A DNA stretch of 64,000 bases, taken from assembly GCA_000403475.2 (NCBI GenBank), contig KE159797.1:454691-518690 (forward strand). The letters run 5' to 3'. The stretch comes from Lachnospiraceae bacterium MD308 (lineage in GTDB: Bacteria > Bacillota > Clostridia > Lachnospirales > Lachnospiraceae). The notes under the pieces are model-generated. The model did not search any database. It saw only the letters and a program-made list of their open reading frames with translations, and was not told the origin of the DNA. The position numbers were made by a program, and so were the translations under genes. Below, piece after piece: positions 42,719-51,446 of this stretch. Within the stretch, counting starts at the first letter, position 1; the number at the start of each line of letters is the position of its first letter.

Positions 42719-43540
42719 TTATACTTTAATATTTACATCCATACTTCCTGAGCGAAAACCTTCCAAATCCATTGTCACATAAGTATATCCCAGCGCTTTC
42801 AGCTCACGGATTATCTCTATTCGTTTTTCCACAAGCTTCTGCAAATCATGACTGTCTACTTCAATCCTTGCGATATCTCCATGCACTCTCAAACGGACAT
42901 TATAAAATCCTTGTTCTTTTAAACACCGCTCCGCCTGCTCTACCCTGCGCATTGCCTCATTAGATAGCCGCGTACCGTAGGGAAACCTGGTGGCAAGGCA
43001 TGGCGCTGCCGGCTTGTCAGAAACAGACAGGCCATATTCTGCCGCCAATCTCCGCACTTCTTCCTTGGTCAGACCAGACTCCATTAACGGACTGGCAATA
43101 CCCAGCTCTTTCACCGCGCGGATTCCCGGCCTATACACATACGTATCATCCAGATTAGTTCCTTCCACAACTACGCCTGCATGAAGCCTCTCCGCTTCTT
43201 TTAAAATACATTCAAACAGATATCTCTTACAGCGATAGCATCTATCCTTTGGATTGTATTCAATGTCCGCCCCGTAAAGCTCATCTATCTTTAGAGCTTT
43301 AAACGACGCCCCCATCTCATCTGCAAGCTTCCCGGCGCGTTCTGCCTCTCCCGACGGATGCAGCATCGTGTGCAGATATATACCATAAGCAATATGCCCT
43401 GTCTTTTCTGCCGCTTCACAGGCCATTTTCAAAAGCAGTCCTGAATCTGCGCCCCCCGAAAATGCAACAACGATATCCTGTTCTGCATATAGCATCATCC
43501 TTTTTTTCAAATTTTCAACTTTTGTCTGATAATCTTGCAT
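42719..43540 (-). CDS. larE: LarE, sulfur transferase of nickel-pincer cofactor synthesis, probably [4Fe-4S] type
   Basis: 273 residues of the PP-loop ATP pyrophosphatase family: VAFSGGADSGLLLKMA loop at about 24-39, VVEGTNLDD, and the sulfur-donor cysteine in APCLATRFPYGT (Cys181). It also has a CYRC pair (Cys101, Cys104). LarE enzymes with three such cysteines are described as binding a [4Fe-4S] cluster and acting catalytically, while those with only the last one sacrifice it; this protein looks like the former. Encoded 26 bases after larC. Confidence 0.88.
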   Translation of the reverse strand: MQDYQTKVENLKKRMMLYAEQDIVVAFSGGADSGLLLKMACEAAEKTGHIAYGIYLHTMLHPSGEAERAGKLADEMGASFKALKIDELYGADIEYNPKDRCYRCKRYLFECILKEAERLHAGVVVEGTNLDDTYVYRPGIRAVKELGIASPLMESGLTKEEVRRLAAEYGLSVSDKPAAPCLATRFPYGTRLSNEAMRRVEQAERCLKEQGFYNVRLRVHGDIARIEVDSHDLQKLVEKRIEIIRELKALGYTYVTMDLEGFRSGSMDVNIKV

Positions 43541-43566
43541 GATTACTGCCTCGTTTTCACTTTATT

Positions 43567-44949
43567 TTATCTACAGAGGGCGGTCTCTGCTTCTCTTAGC
43601 ACTCTTTCCCATACGTCTCTGTATGCAAGCTTTTTTTCTGCCGCAATAGCTGCCACACTCTCATATTCCGGATACACCCGCATCTCTCCATACACATCGC
43701 ATACCTTGACCTGGGCTTCTCCCAATGTAGTATCCACTTTCCGAATCTCTCTCTTAAGCACTGTACGCTCTGCCATTATACGCCGAACTCCAATTGTAGT
43801 TGTCTCTTTGAAAAGTATCTCCTCCATCGCCGGAATGTCCTCTTCCCGGCAGATTATATTGATCTGGTAAGCCGGACGGTTCTTTTTCATAAACAGCGGC
43901 ATATAATTGACATCCCTTGCACCCGCTGCGAAAAGCTTCTCCATCACATATCCCATAGCCTCGCCTGTACAATCGTCAATATTGCTTTCCAGTTTATAAA
44001 TATAATCTTTCAAAGGCGCACCGCACTCTTCTATTATCATAGTCCTTAAGACGCTTGTCCGGCCATAATCCCTTTTTCCTGCCCCCATTCCTGTTGCAAG
44101 AATAGTATACTTTTCCGGAAGCTTATCTGATGTGCGCACTGCCGCCACAATCGCTGCTCCTGTAGGCGTTACCAGCTCTGCCTCTGTATTGGTCGTATGC
44201 ATAGCAATTCCATGGGTAGCGGTAATATGCATTACCGCCGGAACCGGAATCGGAAGAATACCATGGGCACACCTTACCGTTCCTCTCCCCTCATACAACT
44301 CCGGCACAATAACCTGTGATATACCCAGGTTGTCAAAACAGATTGCCGCAGCGGCGATATCCACAATCGAATCTACAGCTCCCACTTCATGGAAATGCAC
44401 CTCCTCGATTGATGCGCCATGGGCTTTCGCCTCCGCCTCCGCTAACACACGGAAAATATCTGACGCAATCTTCTTAGCGCCGTCACTGATGCCTGATTGT
44501 GTGATGATCTCCGTCACGTCCCCCAACGTCCGGTGAATATGCCCTGCGTGATGGCCGTGAGGGTGCTCATGATGGCCGTGAGAGTGCTCATGGTGACTGT
44601 GAGAGTGCTCATGATGGTCATGATGATCATGCCCCTGTTCACCATGGCTGTGAATGCTGTGACTATGCTCATGCTCCGCTTTACTTTCTTTATGACCATA
44701 CAGATACACAATATCGTGATCATGGTTATGATATTCCTTTTCCAGAACCACATTAAAATCACAGCAATCCAATCCCGACTTCTTTACTCTGCTAATCTCA
44801 ACCGCGAATCCATCAAGCGGCAGTGTAGCAAGCTGCCTCGTAAGCTCTTTTTCATCTGCTCCCATATCCAAGAGCGCAGCCACTGTCATATCCCCGCTGA
44901 CTCCGTTATAACATTCAAAATAAATTGACCTTCTTTTCATCTTATCCAT
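43567..44949 (-). CDS. larC: LarC, nickel insertion protein of nickel-pincer cofactor synthesis
   Basis: 460 residues, single frame covering both LarC1 and LarC2 regions, so no frameshift is needed here. Starts with YFECYNGVSGDMTVAALLDMG, typical of LarC. Residues about 74-139 form a histidine-rich stretch (over 30 His) suited to nickel binding or storage. The C-terminal half has SNIDDCTGEAMGYV and NRPAYQINIICREED. Either of two nearby ATG codons (44949 or 44940) could be the start. LarA and LarB are not in the window. Confidence 0.9.
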   Translation of the reverse strand: MDKMKRRSIYFECYNGVSGDMTVAALLDMGADEKELTRQLATLPLDGFAVEISRVKKSGLDCCDFNVVLEKEYHNHDHDIVYLYGHKESKAEHEHSHSIHSHGEQGHDHHDHHEHSHSHHEHSHGHHEHPHGHHAGHIHRTLGDVTEIITQSGISDGAKKIASDIFRVLAEAEAKAHGASIEEVHFHEVGAVDSIVDIAAAAICFDNLGISQVIVPELYEGRGTVRCAHGILPIPVPAVMHITATHGIAMHTTNTEAELVTPTGAAIVAAVRTSDKLPEKYTILATGMGAGKRDYGRTSVLRTMIIEECGAPLKDYIYKLESNIDDCTGEAMGYVMEKLFAAGARDVNYMPLFMKKNRPAYQINIICREEDIPAMEEILFKETTTIGVRRIMAERTVLKREIRKVDTTLGEAQVKVCDVYGEMRVYPEYESVAAIAAEKKLAYRDVWERVLREAETALCR

Positions 44950-44992
44950 CGCTCTTTTGTATCCCTTTCGCTTTTTTGTTTACCATTATAGC

Positions 44993-45021
44993 AAGGAAAC
45001 CCGCCGAATGGCGAGTTCCTT
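44993..45021 (-). terminator. Hairpin downstream of the Ig-like/NlpC-like gene
   Basis: AAGGAAACCCGCC (44993-45005) can pair with GGCGAGTTCCTT (45010-45021) with one bulge and a G-T pair. No long T tract, so termination is only likely. Confidence 0.4.
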
Positions 45022-45033
45022 CTATGCACTATT

Positions 45034-47382
45034 CTATCTGTTTTTTACCAGATTTCCCTCTTCGTCACGATAATATTTCGGGACAAAGCTATCTTTCACT
45101 CTGATAATATAATGAACCTTGAACCTTTCATCATAGGTTCCCTTATATTTTCTTACCCAGCTCTCAAACACTGCCTTGTTCGAATCTTCCGTCTTTACCG
45201 ACCTGTCCTTATGCCACTTCGCATCATGGCCGCTCGCGAATACCGTTCCGCTGCCTCGATAAATATAAGTATGGCCCTTTCCGATAATGACGTCGCCTAC
45301 TTTAATTTTACCTTCCTTCATAAGCGTGCCGAAAGATTTTTTCTTTCCATTGATAATCGTACAATTCTTATCAAATTTAGATTTCAGCTTCTTTGATCCG
45401 GAATTATAATGCCGGATATATCCACTGCCGTCACCGTAAAATTTTTCGCTGTCGCTGATAAGCCCCATATCGCGGAACGCCCAGTTTGCAATCGACGCAC
45501 AATTTCCTCCGCGTATCTTTCCGGCAAGCATCTTCTCAAAGCTTCCGCTCTGTGCAACATATTTACTGCTGTTGGAATATACCCATTTTTCTCCCTTTTT
45601 CACTGCCTTTTCAAGCACACTGTTATAATAATCGCCGCAGGCCACAATCGCCTCAGCAGCCGTCAGCTGCCCGTTTGTATTTGCCACTTTTTCCGGTGTT
45701 TTCGGCTCAGATACAGACGTTTCCTTTTTCTCTTCTGTCTTCTTTTCAGCAGGTTTTGTTTCTTCGGATTCCTTTTTATCAGAAGACTCCTGCTTGCTCT
45801 CAGATTCTTTTTCTTTCTGTTCCTCGTCGGAAGTCTCCTTCTTCTCAGAAGATGTCTCAGGCTCTTTCGGCGGTGTCGTATCTCCCTGCGAAGCTTGTGT
45901 CTCCTGATTGACCGTATCTTGTGAAGCCGCTCCTGTAGAAGACGCCTGCACTGCCTCTCCCCTCGCCTGTGCACTTGCTTCCTTCGCCTGATTGTTCTGG
46001 AGGTCCTTCTCCTCAATGGTTACCGGAATCGACATGGTTGACGGTCCGATATTGCAAAATACCATCGTCTTTCCTTCACTGATCGGAGTAATATCTCCTG
46101 TCTGGCTGACCTGCGCAATCGTAGTGTCCGCAGATGACCATTTTACTTCCTGTCCTTCCGCGCCGGCTATCTTAATTGTCTGTACATCGGATTCCTCTTT
46201 CATTTTCAACGAAGAATTACTCAATTGAACTACCGATACATCACAAGTCAGTGTTTTATTATTTGCTGTCGCAGTAATCTGTGCGTTTCCTACGCCAACC
46301 CCGTTTAGTACTCCGCCGGATACTTTTACTTTTGATTCATCACTGCTTTTCCATATAACGCTGTTGTTTCCCACATTGGCAAGCTGCAGCTTAGAATTCA
46401 TCCCTACGGCCGTGTAAGCCCGCTCCGGGAGCGACATTACATGCACATTGCCTGTAAGCTTCTGTCCCTCAATAGAACAAGTAACCTTCGCTTCTCCCCC
46501 ATTCACAGCTCTTATGTTGCCCGAATCATCCACCCGCGCTACATCTTTATCATTACTCTTCCATTCTATACCTTCCGCATCAAAACCATCGCCGCTTGTC
46601 AGCGGAGCTGAGTAGACGTCCCCGGCCTGCAGGTAAATGTCCGGCTCTTTTAACGCTACAACATTCACTGTAGTTTTTAGCGACTGGCCGTCTTCTGTCT
46701 GACAGGATACTTCCGCCTTTCCTGCCGCAACTCCGGTCACTGCACCCGTTTCATCCACAGTAGCTATCAGCGGGTCTGAACTTGCCCATCCTTTCGTCTT
46801 TCCAATCAGACTCTCATTCGTAGTCAGCTGCATCTTATTGCCCGCGAACAAATACGGCCTCTCCGCATTAATACCCGCCACATAGACGGACTGAGATACC
46901 TGATATCCTTTGTCGTTGCATACGATATCTGCAACGCCGTCCTTATAAGCAACCAATTGACCGTCCACTACGTCGGCAACCTCTTTGTCACTGGAATAAA
47001 ATTCTGCTTCATCCGATGCACCGCCGATTCCCAGTTCCTTCGTCTGTCCCGTAAGCATTGTAAGCTCACTTTCCTCAAATCCGAGAACATAAACCTTGCA
47101 CTTCATCGTACGGAATGGCACCTTCACCTTAACGACTGCCTCTCCCGGTTCATAAGCTTCTACTTTCCCGCCTTGTCCGGTAGCAATGGTGGTACCTTCT
47201 ACACTCTCATATTTTGCCACCATCTGCAGCACAGGATTCGTCAATGCAATCTCTGCATCGTCGCCTACCATCATCGTCAATGACTTGACTTTCAGTTCTC
47301 CAAAAAGGAACGCGGGAGTAATTGCAATAATCAGCATACAGAAAATAACAATCACAAAGATTTTTGTCTTAATGTTCTTCAA
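45034..47382 (-). CDS. Secreted multi-domain protein: bacterial Ig-like (Big_2) repeats plus NlpC/P60-like C-terminus
   Basis: About 782 residues. N-terminal hydrophobic signal/anchor (residues about 5-25), then about five repeats of the Big_2 type (recognisable by A-x-V-x-x-G and VTC-x-I/VT endings, 30-455), an Asp/Glu/Lys/Ser-rich linker (about 460-560), and a C-terminal domain with RGGNCASIANWAFRDMGL (catalytic Cys candidate) and IGKGHTYIYRGSG (His candidate), the layout of NlpC/P60 or CHAP-like cell-wall hydrolases. The frame opens at TTG 47400, but AAAGGGGAG sits just before TTG 47380-47382, which is the likelier start. Confidence 0.8.
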   Translation of the reverse strand: MKNIKTKIFVIVIFCMLIIAITPAFLFGELKVKSLTMMVGDDAEIALTNPVLQMVAKYESVEGTTIATGQGGKVEAYEPGEAVVKVKVPFRTMKCKVYVLGFEESELTMLTGQTKELGIGGASDEAEFYSSDKEVADVVDGQLVAYKDGVADIVCNDKGYQVSQSVYVAGINAERPYLFAGNKMQLTTNESLIGKTKGWASSDPLIATVDETGAVTGVAAGKAEVSCQTEDGQSLKTTVNVVALKEPDIYLQAGDVYSAPLTSGDGFDAEGIEWKSNDKDVARVDDSGNIRAVNGGEAKVTCSIEGQKLTGNVHVMSLPERAYTAVGMNSKLQLANVGNNSVIWKSSDESKVKVSGGVLNGVGVGNAQITATANNKTLTCDVSVVQLSNSSLKMKEESDVQTIKIAGAEGQEVKWSSADTTIAQVSQTGDITPISEGKTMVFCNIGPSTMSIPVTIEEKDLQNNQAKEASAQARGEAVQASSTGAASQDTVNQETQASQGDTTPPKEPETSSEKKETSDEEQKEKESESKQESSDKKESEETKPAEKKTEEKKETSVSEPKTPEKVANTNGQLTAAEAIVACGDYYNSVLEKAVKKGEKWVYSNSSKYVAQSGSFEKMLAGKIRGGNCASIANWAFRDMGLISDSEKFYGDGSGYIRHYNSGSKKLKSKFDKNCTIINGKKKSFGTLMKEGKIKVGDVIIGKGHTYIYRGSGTVFASGHDAKWHKDRSVKTEDSNKAVFESWVRKYKGTYDERFKVHYIIRVKDSFVPKYYRDEEGNLVKNR

Positions 47383-47493
47383 ATCTTTCTCCCCTTTCAA
47401 TTATATATCTCCACCTTGTAGATTATCATATGTGAAGGAATCTGTCGATAATGAATTTGTAATTTGCAATATTTTGTAAAATTTTACCCATAC

Positions 47494-48426
47494 TTATTCC
47501 GTGAACAATGGCGTCGAATAGTATCTGTCCCCGTGGTCCGGCAGCAGCGCCACAATAATCTTTCCTTCGTTTTCCGGCCGCTTTGCCAATGCAATCGCAC
47601 CATGCAGCGCCGCCCCCGAAGAGATCCCGACCAATATACCTTCCTTCCTTGCAAGCAGCTTCGCGGCCGCGAACGCGTCCTCATGTCCTGCTTTAAATAT
47701 TTCATCATAAACAGATGTATTTAACACTTCCGGTACAAAGCCGGCGCCGATTCCCTGAATCTTATGGGCTCCGCCCCGCCCCTCTGATAACACCGGGGAA
47801 TCCTCCGGCTCTAAGGCCACTATTTTGATATCGGGCTTTTTCTCCTTCAGATATTCGCCGATTCCTGTAATCGTGCCGCCCGTTCCGACACCCGCGATAA
47901 ATATATCAATTTTCCCATCTGTATCTCTAAAGATTTCCGGTCCCGTGGCAGCTCTGTGTGCTTCCGGGTTCGCCGGGTTCGTAAACTGTCCCGGAATAAA
48001 GCTGTTTTTAATCTCCTTCGACAGCTCCTCCGCCTTCTCGATCGCACCGGTCATTCCCTTCGCCCCGTCCGTCAGCACAACCTCTGCGCCATAAGCCTTT
48101 AACATATTTCTCCGTTCTATGCTCATGGTATCCGGCATCGTGAGGATCATCCGATACCCCTTTGCAGCGGCAATGGACGCAAGGCCGATTCCTGTATTTC
48201 CCGACGTAGGTTCGATAATGACTGCGCCCTCCTTTAATATCCCTCTCTCCTCCGCATCTTCAATCATCGCCTTCGCCGCTCTGTCCTTGACGCTCCCTGC
48301 CGGATTAAAATATTCCAGTTTCACCAAAACAGTTGCTTTGAGATCAAGTTCTCTTTCAATATTCACCACTTCAACTAACGGTGTATTTCCAATCAATTCC
48401 AATGTTCCCTTATAATAACCTGCCAT
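47494..48426 (-). CDS. cysK: Cysteine synthase A (O-acetylserine sulfhydrylase)
   Basis: 310 residues, PLP fold type [17 protein letters not shown] with the PLP lysine, [11 protein letters not shown], the [10 protein letters not shown] phosphate loop, and a C-terminal [15 protein letters not shown]. Makes L-cysteine from O-acetylserine and sulfide. The frame extends upstream to 48471; the ATG at 48426 preceded by GGGAGAG is preferred. Confidence 0.95.
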   Translation of the reverse strand: MAGYYKGTLELIGNTPLVEVVNIERELDLKATVLVKLEYFNPAGSVKDRAAKAMIEDAEERGILKEGAVIIEPTSGNTGIGLASIAAAKGYRMILTMPDTMSIERRNMLKAYGAEVVLTDGAKGMTGAIEKAEELSKEIKNSFIPGQFTNPANPEAHRAATGPEIFRDTDGKIDIFIAGVGTGGTITGIGEYLKEKKPDIKIVALEPEDSPVLSEGRGGAHKIQGIGAGFVPEVLNTSVYDEIFKAGHEDAFAAAKLLARKEGILVGISSGAALHGAIALAKRPENEGKIIVALLPDHGDRYYSTPLFTE

Positions 48427-48534
48427 GACTGCTCTCCTTCCCTTCCAATACGCATATGACATAAAAAACAAAAATATACCTTTTCTATGATATCACCATT
48501 TACCTGACGCTTCAATCAGTCATACAGGAATATG

Positions 48535-48563
48535 TTGAAAAAGGCACTTTCCGGAGATATAAT
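48535..48563 (+). promoter_or_regulatory. Promoter of the vanW gene
   Basis: TTGAAA (48535-48540), 17 bases, TATAAT (48558-48563), about 65 bases before the start codon. Confidence 0.75.
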
Positions 48564-48626
48564 TATATTAAGTCAGTGTAAATAAAGTAACACCATAAAA
48601 TACAAAAGCAAAAGGATGATACAAAA

Positions 48627-50045
48627 ATGAAGCATTTTGTACGTTTGGCCATTATAGGATTCTTGATCATCGGCGCATACACCGCTCTGTGTGCCACCGC
48701 CGATCCCAACCATATATTCCCCAATACCACGGTAAATGACATCGATATCAGCGGTATGACGCTGGAAGAAGCTACTGCCGCGCTAAAAGCAGATGCCGAC
48801 GCCCGCCGTCAAGCATCTGAATTCACCATTTCATTTGAGAATGATAATTATACGGTAAATGTCCGCGAAGCATTAACATTAGATTATAAAACCGCCGCAG
48901 AGAATGCCTTTAAAGAAGGCCACTCTGGTTTCTTTTCCAGAGGTCTGGCGCGGATAAAGTCACTGATTACCGGCAATCATATCGATTGTCCGCCTGTTAC
49001 GAAAAACGCCGAAAAGCTTCACAGCAGTCTTAAATCCAGCGGACTGCTTGAAGCCTTTACTGCTGTGAAGAATACTTATAAAATCCAGGATGAAAAATTA
49101 CTTGTCACAGTCGGCGCAGCGCAGCGCCCCGATGAAAGCAAATTAAACAAAGAACTGATGAAAGCCGTTCAGACAAAAGATTATAATCGTGTAATCCCAT
49201 GCCCAACCATCTCTGATGATACGGCAAACCTGGAACGAGTGCATCAGGAAGTATATAAAGAACCGGCCAACTCCACGCTTGACCGAAACAATAACTATGC
49301 AGTTACCGAGGCTGTCGTCGGTGTAGACTTCGATATAGACAATGCGAAGAAATTACTCTCTGAACTGAGCGAAGGCGAGACTGCCAAAATCGACCTGATC
49401 TATACGCAGCCTGAAATCACTGCCCAAAATCTAAAAGACCGTCTGTTTGTAGACAATCTGAGCTCCTATACAACCAAAGTTTCAGGCCGCTCAAACCGTC
49501 TCACAAACGTCCGGGTCGCTGCCGAAAAATGCAACGGAAAAATACTGCTCAGCGGGGATGAATTCTCTTTCAACGGCGCTGTCGGAGAGCAGACTGCCGA
49601 AGCAGGCTATAAACCGGCCGGGGCTACTTTGAACGGAAAGCCGGTACAGGCGTACGGAGGCGGCATCTGCCAGGTATCTTCCACAATCTTTGCTGCCGCA
49701 CTTTTTGCAAACCTTGAAATCGTCGAAAGATGGGAGCACGATTATGTTTCCAGCTATATTGCCGCCGGGATGGACGCGGCCGTTGCATGGAATGAACTGG
49801 ATTTTCGTATTGCAAATAACAGCATCTACCCCATTATAATTGATGTTATCTATTCAGACGGATATTTAACAGTTACAATCCGGGGAACCAAAACCGACGA
49901 CTCTGTTGTAAAAATCCAGACGAAAAACATAGACAGCTCCGCCCCAAATACTTTAGAAGTCCTGACTTACCGAAATGTTTACACCAAAGACAAAAGCCAG
50001 CACTTTACCGAGGAAATAGCTCACAGTGCATATATATCCCGTTAA
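48627..50045 (+). CDS. VanW family cell-envelope protein
   Basis: 472 residues: signal/anchor helix (about 5-24), two peptidoglycan-binding-4-like domains (about 30-290), and a C-terminal VanW domain (about 290-420) with LSGDEFSFNGAVGEQT, AYGGGICQVSSTIFAAALF and NNSIYPIIIDV. VanW proteins occur with L,D-transpeptidase-like envelope genes; function not settled. Convergent with the DUF4340 gene (nine-base gap). Confidence 0.9.
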   Translation: MKHFVRLAIIGFLIIGAYTALCATADPNHIFPNTTVNDIDISGMTLEEATAALKADADARRQASEFTISFENDNYTVNVREALTLDYKTAAENAFKEGHSGFFSRGLARIKSLITGNHIDCPPVTKNAEKLHSSLKSSGLLEAFTAVKNTYKIQDEKLLVTVGAAQRPDESKLNKELMKAVQTKDYNRVIPCPTISDDTANLERVHQEVYKEPANSTLDRNNNYAVTEAVVGVDFDIDNAKKLLSELSEGETAKIDLIYTQPEITAQNLKDRLFVDNLSSYTTKVSGRSNRLTNVRVAAEKCNGKILLSGDEFSFNGAVGEQTAEAGYKPAGATLNGKPVQAYGGGICQVSSTIFAAALFANLEIVERWEHDYVSSYIAAGMDAAVAWNELDFRIANNSIYPIIIDVIYSDGYLTVTIRGTKTDDSVVKIQTKNIDSSAPNTLEVLTYRNVYTKDKSQHFTEEIAHSAYISR

Positions 50046-50054
50046 TCTGCAATT

Positions 50055-51446
50055 TTAATTCAGGACAATCGCATTTACTGCTTCTATAAGATTGACCACA
50101 TAACTTCTGTTGATCAGTGATACCGGTTCGCTGTCAACAACTGCGAGGCAGTTGTTCCCATCATAACGGTATAGTTCTATCCGTACTTCCGGCTGGTTTT
50201 CATCGTCAATCTGCAGGAGCAGGCTGATTTCCTCTTTACCAGTCGGCTTTTCCCCTGTAAATTCAGATGTTGACAGAGAATTAAGGGCATAGCAAAAATC
50301 ATCCGCTTCAATCTCTTTTTTCTGATAATACCAGACTTTTTTCTTATCCTTCTTTTTTGTCTTCAGTTTATACTCCGTACCCTCCAGAGATATCTCTGCC
50401 TGGCTGATTTTATCAGAATCTACCCATATCGCCTCCTGATGGCGAAGATCATTGCAGGAGGCTTTCATCAGCTCCTCATAATCCGCTCCGTTTATCTTAT
50501 ATATAATTTTTGATTTTCCAATCCGGGCATATGCCGTAATCTCTTCTTGTGAATCTGTCTCTGCTTCCTTTTTCTCCTCCGGATCACGGGAGATATGAAG
50601 CACGACCGTTCCCTCCTTCTCCTCTTCGCCTTCATCCGTTGCTTCCCGGTACTTCAAAGCCACATCCAGATCCGGTTCATCCAGGCCGTATGTTTTAAGT
50701 TCATCATCCGTTGCATTGTAAGACACATAATCCGTCAAGTTCAATCCACGGATGGCGTCCAGATAATTGTCTACATTTTCTGAATCAAGCGGAAGCTCTT
50801 TTCCTTTCTCATTTGTAAAATATACATCTTCCTCACTGTATGTAATCTGATTATTCTCCTTATATACAACCTTATAATTCTCGCTGCCCGCAAACTCTAT
50901 CTCTGTAACAGAATCAAATTCCGGGATCTCATCATGCCGTATCATATCACTAAGTTCAATATCAAAAGAATCCAGCGGATCATCCTTTACAAGATACACA
51001 TTGCCATCCCCGATGGATACATACCGTTCTTCGTCCATTTCACTGTAATTTCCCAGCAAGATTTCATAGGACTCCTCCGCCCCACCGATGTTAATCTTAC
51101 AGAGGGGCTCCTTAAGTCCATACTGGCTTAAGTCTTCTGCATCTTCGATGATAAAAGAGACGCCAAAGGACTTAAACTTCTTAAGCAGTCCGCTGACCTT
51201 CTTCTCCTCTACCGGAAAATGTTCATCTTCATCATACAGCCATATTTCCTCTTTATGGAATGCAAATGTTTTTGTTCCACATTCCCAGGAAAGCGAGCTT
51301 ACATCATCACTGTCAAGTTCCAGGATAATCTTATCACTGTTTTTAATCTTTTCCTTGTGTTCTTCATATTTACTGACGCCCAAAGTCAATACACAGAAAA
51401 TCAGCAAAACTCCAAGAAGCACATATAATCTTTTACACCGGTTCAC
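50055..51446 (-). CDS. DUF4340 domain protein of a GldG-type ABC system
   Basis: 463 residues: one N-terminal membrane helix (about 7-24), then long beta-rich DUF4340 repeats (segments such as SLSWECGTKTFAFHKEEIWL and DEPDLDVALKYRE). Last gene of a five-gene operon; overlaps the GldG-like gene by 14 bases. The pair DUF4340 plus GldG/GldF recurs in Firmicutes; substrate unknown. Confidence 0.85.
   Translation of the reverse strand: MNRCKRLYVLLGVLLIFCVLTLGVSKYEEHKEKIKNSDKIILELDSDDVSSLSWECGTKTFAFHKEEIWLYDEDEHFPVEEKKVSGLLKKFKSFGVSFIIEDAEDLSQYGLKEPLCKINIGGAEESYEILLGNYSEMDEERYVSIGDGNVYLVKDDPLDSFDIELSDMIRHDEIPEFDSVTEIEFAGSENYKVVYKENNQITYSEEDVYFTNEKGKELPLDSENVDNYLDAIRGLNLTDYVSYNATDDELKTYGLDEPDLDVALKYREATDEGEEEKEGTVVLHISRDPEEKKEAETDSQEEITAYARIGKSKIIYKINGADYEELMKASCNDLRHQEAIWVDSDKISQAEISLEGTEYKLKTKKKDKKKVWYYQKKEIEADDFCYALNSLSTSEFTGEKPTGKEEISLLLQIDDENQPEVRIELYRYDGNNCLAVVDSEPVSLINRSYVVNLIEAVNAIVLN

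Noticed and set aside
42434..42751. Possible small gene in the gap between the LytTR gene and larE
   Set aside because: Neither strand shows a ribosome site or recognisable protein; the plus-strand frame runs through a terminator-like hairpin and into larE.
44550..44700. Short tandem repeat resembling a CRISPR or minisatellite in larC
   Set aside because: The periodicity is explained by runs of His-rich codons within an intact LarC frame; there are no spacers.
45409..45924. Plus-strand ORF rich in Phe/Leu/Arg that looks like a membrane protein
   Set aside because: It is the complement of the charged Glu/Lys/Ser linker in the Ig-like protein gene, which generates false hydrophobic frames.
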